Shown: positions 57,286-64,000 of the stretch, piece after piece
Layout of the letters: each line of letters opens with the position of its first letter
Numbering within the stretch: position 1 is the stretch's first letter
Assembly (NCBI RefSeq): GCF_019443425.1
Contig: NZ_CP080382.1
Coordinates: 3,658,001 to 3,722,000, forward strand
Direction of reading: 5' to 3'
Source: Arthrobacter sp. PAMC25284
GTDB lineage: Bacteria; Actinomycetota; Actinomycetes; Actinomycetales; Micrococcaceae
DNA length: 64,000 nt
Made by a program: the position numbers and the translations under genes
Notes under the pieces: model-generated
Databases searched by the model: none
What the model was told of the DNA's origin: nothing
The model's input: only the letters and a program-made list of their open reading frames with translations

Positions 57286-57756
57286 GTGCCGAAAGAAAGT
57301 GGCCGAAAGGCAGTGGCCACCAACCGCAAGGCCCGGCACGACTATCACATCCTCGATACGTACGAAGCCGGCATTGCGCTGATGGGCACCGAAGTGAAGT
57401 CCCTCCGCGAGGGCCATGCCTCCATGGTCGACGGGTTCTGCACCTTCTACAACGACGAGCTCTGGATGGAGGGTATCCACATCCCGGAGTACCACCAGGG
57501 GAGCTGGACCAACCATGCCGCGCGCCGCCGCCGGAAGCTGCTGCTGCACCGCGATGAGCTCACCAAAATCTCGCATAAGATCCGCGAATCCGGCTTCACG
57601 ATCGTGCCGCTTCAACTGTATTTCCTGGACGGCCGGGCAAAAGTCGAGATCGGCGTCGCCCGCGGCAAAAAGGAGTACGACAAGCGCCAGACGCTGCGTG
57701 AGCAGCAGGACAAACGCGAGGCGCAACGGGTCATGCGTGAACGCAACCGGCGCTGA
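57286..57756 (+). CDS. smpB: tmRNA-binding protein SmpB
   Basis: This 156-residue protein has the SmpB blocks ATNRKARHDYHILDTYEAGI, LMGTEVKSLREGHASMVDG and a basic C-terminal tail. It binds tmRNA and brings it to stalled ribosomes. The start is GTG 57286 after AAGGAG. The ssrA gene lies 128 bp downstream. Confidence 0.97.
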   Translation: MPKESGRKAVATNRKARHDYHILDTYEAGIALMGTEVKSLREGHASMVDGFCTFYNDELWMEGIHIPEYHQGSWTNHAARRRRKLLLHRDELTKISHKIRESGFTIVPLQLYFLDGRAKVEIGVARGKKEYDKRQTLREQQDKREAQRVMRERNRR

Positions 57757-57883
57757 CACCGCTGCCCCTGCAGAAAATGGTGCAGCGGGAATGTTTCCGT
57801 GCAGCCGTGCGTTATGATGAATAGTCCAGGACGGATCCGCAGGAACACTGCAGATATCCCGACTGGGTTTGATAAAAAAATAC

Positions 57884-58252
57884 GGGGATGATCGGTTTCG
57901 ACGATGTTAGTCGCGACAGGTGAAGCGGGCCGAGGATGCAGAATTATCTCGTAAACGCTGTCTGCAAACCAATAAGTGCCGAATCAAAACGCACTGACTT
58001 CGCTCTTGCTGCCTAAGCAGTAAGACAGTCCGTCAGCCCGAGGTTGCTATTGCCCCGGATCCTGGCGTCATTTAGATAGCCACTGCTGTTTACCCCCGTC
58101 ATCGGGGTGAGCGGGACTCTTAGATGACTGGGCCCGGATCGGCCAGCTGTTCGCAGCATGGCCGGGGCCGAGAAAATCCGACGCGAACTGCGCCCGGAGA
58201 AGCCCTGACAACACGACATCGGACGGGGGTTCAATTCCCCCCATCTCCACCA
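57884..58252 (+). ncRNA. ssrA: tmRNA
   Basis: The 5' GGGGAUG and 3' CAUCUCC-ACCA form the alanyl-tRNA-like acceptor stem, and GGGGGUUCAAUUCCCCC forms the T arm. The resume codon is GCC at 57978, and the tag is AESKRTDFALAA with stop TAA at 58014-58016. The length of 369 nt is typical. The CCA is encoded. It rescues stalled ribosomes with SmpB and tags proteins for proteolysis. Confidence 0.97.
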
Positions 58253-58289
58253 TCGGAGCACCGGAAGCGGCGCTCCACCCCGTAGTTCC

Positions 58290-58331
58290 AAAGCGAAAGG
58301 CCGGAAGCACATGCTTCCGGCCTTTCGCTTT
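58290..58331. terminator. Terminator after ssrA
   Basis: A 20-bp inverted repeat (58290-58309 and 58312-58331) ends in CTTT on the plus strand, 38 bp past the tmRNA. It is shared with the minus-strand small gene. Confidence 0.85.
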
Positions 58332-58362
58332 AACCGGACACTCAACGTATCCAGGACGCGGC

Positions 58363-58497
58363 TTAACGCTTCTTGATGTGTGCCACCGGGTCCGCATGCC
58401 CGTCCACCTCGTGCTTGGACTTCTTGTCGGCCCGCTTTTCCTTAATAGTCTTCACCGGCTTTTTGGTCTGGTGCTGGTGCGGCGATTTGTCAGGCAT
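58363..58497 (-). CDS. 44-residue basic hypothetical protein
   Basis: This frame encodes MPDKSPHQHQTKKPVKTIKE, then a Lys-rich middle and DPVAHIKKR. Its composition (Lys, His, Asp) and lack of hydrophobic stretches suggest a small soluble or intrinsically disordered protein. An AGG-type site lies upstream. Similar tiny basic proteins are common in Arthrobacter, from general knowledge. Function unknown. Confidence 0.6.
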   Translation of the reverse strand: MPDKSPHQHQTKKPVKTIKEKRADKKSKHEVDGHADPVAHIKKR

Positions 58498-58620
58498 GAT
58501 GCGCTCCCTCGCAGGTGAGGCCCGGACGGGCCCCGTCTTTCCACGCTACGCCCCGGAATGTACAACGTCCATGATGCGAACGAGCCGGCTGCCCGGAACC
58601 GTATAGCTTGGCGACAAAGC

Positions 58621-58650
58621 GGCGGCGGCCCGGTGTTCCGGGCCGCCGCC
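58621..58650. terminator. Terminator after the persulfide dioxygenase-like gene
   Basis: A perfect 13-bp inverted repeat (58621-58633 and 58638-58650, loop TGTT) lies 42 bp past the stop of the minus-strand gene at 58692. Confidence 0.8.
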
Positions 58651-58691
58651 GGCGGTGTCATACAGGTGTTGCGGTGTTGCGGTGTTGCGGG

Positions 58692-60101
58692 TTAGCTGGC
58701 GGGTGCCGTTTCCAGGGTGTCCTGGTGTGCGGTCCAGGCGGCGTAGCTGCCGTCGAGTTCGACGATGTCGTAGCCGGCGCGGCGCAGGGCGCTGGCCGCG
58801 ACGGAGTTCCGGACCCCGCTCTGGCAGTACGACACGATGGTGCCGTCGGCCGGGAGTTCGTTCAGGTTCCACATCACCCGTCCGCCGGAGAGCTGGTGCG
58901 AGCCGGGGATGTGCCCGGCGGTGTGCTCGGTGCGGTTGCGGACATCGAGGACCATGGCGGCGTCAAAGTCGTTGAGGTCCCCGGGCTGGAGCAGCTTCGG
59001 GGTGAACGTCGGCAGGCCCTGGAGTGTGGTGACGTAGCCGGCGACGTGGTCGATGCCGACCCGGACCAGGTGATCCCACATTTCCTGCGCGGCGGCCTGG
59101 TTGGGGGCCAGGAGCACGAGCGGGTTCTTGTCGGTTTCGGGGTTGACCACCCAGGCGCCGAAGCTGGCCGTGGACTTACCGGCCGGGATGTTGACGGAGC
59201 GAACGACCGTGCCGGTGTGGACTTCGGCGTTGGACCGGGTGTCCACGAAAGTCATGGTGTCCTCTTCGAGGTCACGGACGACGTCGGCGGTGAGGAGTTC
59301 CTGAAGCGGCGCACGTTCCCCCATCACGGCCGGTCCGTCGCGGTTTTCGCGCTTCATCCGGGCGAAGTAGGCGTGGGCGTCCGGCTGGCCGTCGAGGAGT
59401 TCGTTGATGAAGCCCTGCTCGTCATTCGCGGCGAGGTAGGGACCCCACCAGGCGTAGAGCCGCTCGTAGCCGACCGTGCTGGACGGGAGGGCACCCAGGG
59501 CCTTGCCGCAGGCGCTGCCGGCACCGTGGCCGGGGTAGACCTGGACGTGGTCTGGAAGCGTCAGGAACTTATCCCGCAGGCTCGCGAAGAGCTGCTTCGC
59601 TCCCTCGAACCGGGTATCGACGCCGCCGGCGGCTTCGTCGAGCAGGTCCGGGCGGCCCAGGTCGCCGGAGAAGACGAAGTCGCCGGAGAGCAGGTAGCCG
59701 GCGGTGTCCGCGAAGGCGCCGTCGGTGATCAGGAAGGACAAGTGCTCGGGAGTGTGGCCGGGGGTGTGCAGGGCCTTGATGGTGATGTTGCCGATGCTGA
59801 CCGTCCCGCCGTCGTGCAGGCGTTCGGCGTCGAAGCCGTACTGCCAGTCCAGTCCGCCCTCGCCGGAGACGTACGCGGTGGCGCCGGTTGCGGCAGCCAG
59901 TTCGCGGGTTCCGGAAAGGAAATCGGCGTGGATGTGGGTTTCCGCAACGGCCACGATCTTCATGCCGTTGGCGGCGGCGAGCTCGCGGTAGACGTTGATG
60001 TCGCGGCGGGCGTCGATAACGACGGCCTCTCCCTTGCGCTGGCAGCCGATGACGTAGCTGGCCTGGGCGAGGTCTTCATCGTAAATGCGTTCCAGAAGCA
60101 T
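58692..60101 (-). CDS. MBL-fold persulfide dioxygenase-rhodanese fusion (CstB/ETHE1-like)
   Basis: The 469-residue protein has a metallo-beta-lactamase domain (HIHAD with H56, H58, D60; HTPGHTPEHLSF; VYPGHGAG) of the ETHE1 persulfide-dioxygenase type. Two rhodanese domains follow (~260-365 and ~375-465). Only the second has the active-site Cys (VSYCQSGVRN); the first reads VLLAPNQAA and should be inactive. This layout matches CstB, which turns persulfides into thiosulfate. An operator-like palindrome lies 63 bp upstream. Confidence 0.9.
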   Translation of the reverse strand: MLLERIYDEDLAQASYVIGCQRKGEAVVIDARRDINVYRELAAANGMKIVAVAETHIHADFLSGTRELAAATGATAYVSGEGGLDWQYGFDAERLHDGGTVSIGNITIKALHTPGHTPEHLSFLITDGAFADTAGYLLSGDFVFSGDLGRPDLLDEAAGGVDTRFEGAKQLFASLRDKFLTLPDHVQVYPGHGAGSACGKALGALPSSTVGYERLYAWWGPYLAANDEQGFINELLDGQPDAHAYFARMKRENRDGPAVMGERAPLQELLTADVVRDLEEDTMTFVDTRSNAEVHTGTVVRSVNIPAGKSTASFGAWVVNPETDKNPLVLLAPNQAAAQEMWDHLVRVGIDHVAGYVTTLQGLPTFTPKLLQPGDLNDFDAAMVLDVRNRTEHTAGHIPGSHQLSGGRVMWNLNELPADGTIVSYCQSGVRNSVAASALRRAGYDIVELDGSYAAWTAHQDTLETAPAS

Positions 60102-60163
60102 AAGGTCTCCTTCAAAAGATCGGACGGGGCGGGGTTCTTACCCCTCGACTAATAACAACGGTA

Positions 60164-60179
60164 ATACCCCCGGGGGTAT
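60164..60179. promoter_or_regulatory. CstR-type operator upstream of the dioxygenase gene
   Basis: ATACCCCCGGGGGTAT is a perfect 16-bp palindrome of the GC-tract type bound by CsoR/CstR repressors. It lies between the sulfite exporter stop and the dioxygenase start. Two related sites flank cstR at 61785 and 61807. Confidence 0.8.
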
Positions 60180-60187
60180 ATTTCAAG

Positions 60188-61090
60188 TCAGGAGGCGACC
60201 GGTGCTGGCTGGGCCTCGCGGTTGGACTTGCGCAGCGGGCAGGAAGCGACGAACAGCCGGCAGGCGACTGCCGCAGCGATGGCCAGGGCCACAACGGCGG
60301 CAAAGACGAGGCCACGCATGTCAGCGGGAGCCTGCTGGGTGAGCACAAAGGTGCCCATGGCCAAGACAAACCAGCCGAAACCTTTACGCAGGGCGGTTTC
60401 GGGGATGCGGCCGGAGATCTTGGAGCCGATCAGGGTGCCCACAATGGCAGCGCCGGTGACTGCCAGGACCAGTCCCCAGTCCAGCTCGACGCTGGTGAGG
60501 TACCCGGCGAGTCCGGCGAAGGACTTCATGGCGATGACCACGAGGGAGGTTCCCACGGCAATGGACATGGGCAGTCCGCCGAGCAGTGCCAGGGCGGGGA
60601 CCACGAGGAAACCGCCGCCGGCACCGACGAGGCCGGTGACCAGGCCAACCACGGCACCGTCGAGCAATACTCGGCCGAGGGGCAACTCGTGCTTTTCCGG
60701 TGTGCCGGAGCCGTCTCCGGCGGGCTTCTTCCTGCCGCGGATCATGGCCACGGAGGTTGCGACCATCATGAGCGCGAAGGCGACCAGGAGAATCTGGCCG
60801 GGGATTTTCCCGCCGAGGAGACCGCCGACAAACGCGCCGGCCATGCCCGCGGCGCCGAAGACGAGGCCGGTCCGCCACATCACGCGACCCGCACGGGCGT
60901 GGCTGATGACGCTGACGGCTGAGGTGACGCCAACGACGAACAGCGACGCGGCGATCGCCTCCTTCGCCTCGAGTCCGGCAACGTACACCAGAATCGGGAC
61001 GGTCAGGATTGAGCCGCCGCCGCCAAGGACGCCGAGCGACAGTCCGACGACGACCGACAGCGCAAGGACAAGAATCAGGGTGGCGGTCAT
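60188..61090 (-). CDS. TauE/SafE-family sulfite/anion exporter
   Basis: The 300-residue protein has eight or so helices and both TauE/SafE repeats (GLSLGVLGGGGSILTVPILV and GLVTGLVGAGGGFLVVPALA). It probably exports sulfite or a related sulfur anion produced by the persulfide enzymes. The start at 61090 overlaps the rhodanese stop by ATGA, so the pair is one transcript. The C-terminus is basic with a CPLRKSN end. Confidence 0.9.
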   Translation of the reverse strand: MTATLILVLALSVVVGLSLGVLGGGGSILTVPILVYVAGLEAKEAIAASLFVVGVTSAVSVISHARAGRVMWRTGLVFGAAGMAGAFVGGLLGGKIPGQILLVAFALMMVATSVAMIRGRKKPAGDGSGTPEKHELPLGRVLLDGAVVGLVTGLVGAGGGFLVVPALALLGGLPMSIAVGTSLVVIAMKSFAGLAGYLTSVELDWGLVLAVTGAAIVGTLIGSKISGRIPETALRKGFGWFVLAMGTFVLTQQAPADMRGLVFAAVVALAIAAAVACRLFVASCPLRKSNREAQPAPVAS

Positions 61091-61728
61091 GCGGCTGTTA
61101 CCTCGTTTCCGGCGGCGCGTACGGGCAGCTGGAGGATGGCGGATTCGCGGGTGGGCTCCTTGGCAGCCTTGTTCCAAGGCATCGCGGAGATGGCCTGGCC
61201 CATGGCGCAGGTATTGGTCGCTGCGGAGAACGTCAGGCCGGCGCCGATCGCCCCTGCGAGCAGGGTGATCTTGGGCGAGACGAATTTCCCGCCGGCCAGG
61301 CCCAGGACCACGAGGGAGCCGGCGGCCAGGCGGACCTGGCGTTCGAGGTCCCAGCGGGTTTTGCCGCGGACCACGTCGCCGCCGGCGGCTGCGAATCCCG
61401 GAACGCCTCCGGTCAGGACGTAGGCGGTGTCAATGCCGGCTCCGCCGAGCCGCTGGCGCGCCTGTTCGGCCCGGGCCCCGGACTGGCAGACCAGGACCAC
61501 GCGGCTGCCGAGCCGGGCGGCGAGTTCGTCGGTGTGCTCCGAGAGCAGCGGCAGCGGGACGTTGTAGGAGCCGCGGATATGCATGTTCTCAAACTCCGCG
61601 GCGGAGCGGACATCGATCACGACCAGGTCCCGGTGCTCCTGGAACCAGCTGCGCAGGGCCTCCGGGGCCAGGGCGGTGATGGAAGGGGCGGCCGGGGTGG
61701 CCGGCGCCGGGGCGGTGGAGGGAGTCAT
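61087..61728 (-). CDS. Rhodanese-DUF2892 membrane sulfurtransferase
   Basis: The 213-residue protein has a rhodanese domain (VVIDVRSAAEFENMHI; active Cys81 in VLVCQSGARAEQA). A two-helix DUF2892-like segment (AAGSLVVLGLAGGKF, ITLLAGAIGAGLTFS) with NTCAMG follows. It should move sulfane sulfur at the membrane. It is the first gene of the minus-strand persulfide operon and is divergent from cstR. Confidence 0.88.
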   Translation of the reverse strand: MTPSTAPAPATPAAPSITALAPEALRSWFQEHRDLVVIDVRSAAEFENMHIRGSYNVPLPLLSEHTDELAARLGSRVVLVCQSGARAEQARQRLGGAGIDTAYVLTGGVPGFAAAGGDVVRGKTRWDLERQVRLAAGSLVVLGLAGGKFVSPKITLLAGAIGAGLTFSAATNTCAMGQAISAMPWNKAAKEPTRESAILQLPVRAAGNEVTAA

Positions 61729-61784
61729 GGGCGTCCTTTCGGGACAAAACAAACAAGAACTGAATACCCCACCGAGTATTACAG

Positions 61785-61800
61785 ATACCCCCCGGGGTAG
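61785..61800. promoter_or_regulatory. CstR-type operator, copy 2
   Basis: ATACCCCCCGGGGTAG differs from the perfect site at 60164 at two positions. It lies 57-72 bp before the rhodanese start. A weaker related box, ATACCCCACCGAGTAT, is at 61764-61779. Confidence 0.72.
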
Positions 61801-62169
<369 letters not shown>

Positions 62170-62296
62170 CCTGAGACAACAACGGCATGGGCGGGGTGAA
62201 AGGCACGTGAGCCCGGCCAGTGCGGTGCTTCCGAAGCGCGGGCTGGTAAGAAGCGCGGGCCGGTAAACCGCCGGGCTGACGGCCGGATGCGGGGTG

Positions 62297-62668
62297 CTAC
62301 GCCCCGGGGACGGCGGCGTCCACGATTCCGGCGAAGCGGCTTCCGACGCCGTCGTATATGCTGCGCACGAGCCCGGGTCCAAGGACCGGGATCTCGCGGG
62401 CCTCGTGGTCGGTGCAGCAGACATAAGTGAAGGCCGGCCACCATTTCTTGGGCCGGGCAGCCTCCGAGAAGCCGCAGACGTCGCAGGTCAGCTGCGTCCA
62501 CACCGGGCGTTTGCCGGTGCGGTTTGCCCTCGACTGGACAAGCCAGGCCGGGGGATTGTCCAGGATGGCGCCGAGTTCTGCTTCGGTTAACCGGGACGGA
62601 ATGTTGTGGCGGTGGGCCATCTCCAAGGGAATGTCGAGGGCTTGGGCTGCTTCACGTCGGGTAACCAT
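62297..62668 (-). CDS. Conserved-looking hypothetical protein with Cys pairs
   Basis: The 123-residue product has MVTRREAAQALDIPLEMA, then TCDVCGFSEAARPKKWW and YVCCTDHEAREIPVLG. Two Cys pairs with a nearby His suggest a zinc site. The N-terminal part has a helix-turn-helix-like composition. No family was recognised with confidence. It is divergent from an MFS transporter gene. Confidence 0.65.
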   Translation of the reverse strand: MVTRREAAQALDIPLEMAHRHNIPSRLTEAELGAILDNPPAWLVQSRANRTGKRPVWTQLTCDVCGFSEAARPKKWWPAFTYVCCTDHEAREIPVLGPGLVRSIYDGVGSRFAGIVDAAVPGA

Positions 62669-62802
62669 CCATCAACGATACGCGAGCCCGGCACCGCCCG
62701 CGTGCCGGGTTGCGTGCAGGGCCCCGCGGCCCCTGCCCGGCCGCCCGGCGCGGGTGTAGGCTCAGGACAAATTCCGGGCTCCCAGTCGAGGAGGAAGCAG
62801 GC

Positions 62803-64000
62803 ATGACGAGCGCCGCCGATGCCAGCGCCGCCGGCGCCGACGCTCCGGACGCCGCCACCGCGAAGCTGCAAAAACGGGTGCTCGTGGTGGCTATCGTGGC
62901 ATCCTTTATAGCGTTCCTGGACGGCTCGGTCGTGAACCTCGCCCTGCCTGCCATCGAACGCGAACTCGGCGGCGGACTCGTGGTCCAGCAATGGGTGGTC
63001 GACGCGTACCTGCTGACCCTCGGCGCCCTGATTCTTGTGGCGGGCTCGTTGTCGGACTCGTTCGGCCGGGCCAGGGTCCTGCGCTGGGGTCTGGCCGGGT
63101 TCACCCTGACCTCGGTGCTCTGCGGACTCGCGTGGAACGGTGAATCGCTGATTGTGGCCCGGGGACTCCAGGGCATTGCCGGAGCGATGCTGGTTCCCGG
63201 TTCGCTGGCCCTGATCGTCACGGTCTTCCACGGAGCCGAGCAGTCCCATGCGATCGGCAAGTGGTCCGGCTGGACCAGCGGCGCCATCGTCCTGGCCCCG
63301 CTGATCGGTGGCTTGTCCGTGGATCTGCTGTCCTGGCGTGTGGTGTTTTTTATCAACGTCATTCCCGCCATCGCCATCTGGCCGGTGCTGGGCAGGCTGC
63401 GCGGCATGGACGGAATGGCCGGCTCTACCCGGCGGATCGATATCCGCGGTGCCCTGCTGGCCGTTGTGGGCCTCGGCGGTGCCGTCTACGCCTTCATTGA
63501 ACGCGGCACCTTCGACTGGGACAGCCCACAGGTTTACCTGCCGCTGGCGCTCGGGGCGACCGCACTCGTGGCGTTCGTGCGCCACGAAGCCCGTAGCCCG
63601 TTCCCGATGATGCCGCTGCGGCTCTTCCGGATCCGTAACTTCGGCTGGGGCAACCTGGCGACCGCTGTGATCTACGGCGCGCTGTCTTTGGGCTTTTTCG
63701 TGTTGGGCCTCTACCTTCAGCAGGTTGCCGGCCTGAGCGCGACGGCCGCCGGGTTCGCGTTGCTGCCCTCAACCCTGCTCCTCCTGCTGCTCTCGGCCAA
63801 AATGGGCAGCCTTGCGGGCACGATCGGTCCGCGCTGGTTCATGACGGGCGGTCCGCTGCTGTGCGCGGCAGGGTTCCTGCTGTTCCTGGCAGTGCAGACA
63901 CCTCTGGACTTTCTTTCCCAGGTGCTGCCCGGCGTCCTGGTCTTCGGCCTGGGGCTCGCCGTCACCGTGGCACCGCTGACGGCGGCCATCCTGGGGGCCG
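62803..64000 (+). CDS. MFS drug transporter, DHA2/EmrB-like (3' end outside window)
   Basis: The start ATG follows GAGGAGGAAGCAGGC. After a polar, Ala/Asp-rich N-terminus come the DHA2 landmarks: FLDGSVVNLALPAIE in helix 1, WVVDAYLLTLGAL, and LSDSFGRARVLRWG (loop motif A). At least ten helices are visible before the window ends at ~residue 399. The family has 14 helices and exports drugs or lipids by proton antiport. Substrate unknown. Confidence 0.87.
   Translation, partial: MTSAADASAAGADAPDAATAKLQKRVLVVAIVASFIAFLDGSVVNLALPAIERELGGGLVVQQWVVDAYLLTLGALILVAGSLSDSFGRARVLRWGLAGFTLTSVLCGLAWNGESLIVARGLQGIAGAMLVPGSLALIVTVFHGAEQSHAIGKWSGWTSGAIVLAPLIGGLSVDLLSWRVVFFINVIPAIAIWPVLGRLRGMDGMAGSTRRIDIRGALLAVVGLGGAVYAFIERGTFDWDSPQVYLPLALGATALVAFVRHEARSPFPMMPLRLFRIRNFGWGNLATAVIYGALSLGFFVLGLYLQQVAGLSATAAGFALLPSTLLLLLLSAKMGSLAGTIGPRWFMTGGPLLCAAGFLLFLAVQTPLDFLSQVLPGVLVFGLGLAVTVAPLTAAILGA

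Noticed and set aside
55143..57329. 728-residue open frame on the minus strand
   Set aside because: It is antisense to ftsX and the M23 peptidase gene.

Overview
The window is high-GC actinobacterial DNA. The gene set (WhiB1, PdtaS-type histidine kinase, a fused RmlC-RmlD, GlfT2-like galactofuranosyltransferase, a tmRNA with tag AESKRTDFALAA, a tad pilus locus just upstream of prfB-ftsEX-smpB-ssrA) points to Micrococcaceae, most likely Arthrobacter or a close relative such as Pseudarthrobacter. The genus is inferred from gene content and protein style; no search was run.

Layout. 1-2.1 kb: the end of a PdtaS-like kinase, whiB1 with a CRP-like site, and a small membrane protein. 2.1-6.4 kb: an EssC/EccC-type ATPase. 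6.7-11.5 kb: galactan genes (glf, glfT2-like, wzm, wzt). 11.5-16.3 kb: accessory genes (gene remnants, a LysE exporter with its LysR regulator, a sugar-lactone/alditol oxidase). 16.4-36 kb: a rhamnose-polysaccharide and cell-surface cluster (rmlA, rmlB, rmlCD, five GT2 transferases, a flippase, DUF2304, DUF6541, two DUF2142 proteins, GtrA, a PstS-like lipoprotein, a modular GH25 lysozyme). 36.1-51.2 kb: a tad pilus operon whose tadA gene is split by a 10.36-kb integrated element. 51.3-58.5 kb: core genes (NYN protein, prfB, ftsE, ftsX, an M23 peptidase, smpB, ssrA). 58.7-62.1 kb: a persulfide-detoxification regulon under a CstR-type repressor. 62.3-64 kb: a hypothetical protein and the start of an MFS transporter.

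The most notable object is the element at 36374-46737. It sits inside tadA (cpaF family ATPase of the Tad pilus) between two CCCC core copies. Removing it restores one 407-codon tadA frame exactly. It carries a large serine integrase at one end and an excisionase/AlpA-like HTH gene near the other. Between them lie a RecA-like replication ATPase followed by iteron-like repeats, a run of tiny overlapping genes, a repetitive tail-fibre-like protein, an HNH nuclease and a P27-like terminase small subunit. There is no large terminase, portal or capsid gene. A DUF6602-like nuclease-fold gene lies on the opposite strand as possible cargo. This content resembles a phage satellite (PICI-like) more than a full prophage, and its integration would switch the Tad pilus ATPase off reversibly.

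Seven genes across the window carry single-base frameshifts in short G/C runs (6107, 8407, 15462, 20075, 25093, 37231, 50915). Their number and context suggest sequence error at least in part, so the affected genes are annotated as full-length genes with a noted break.
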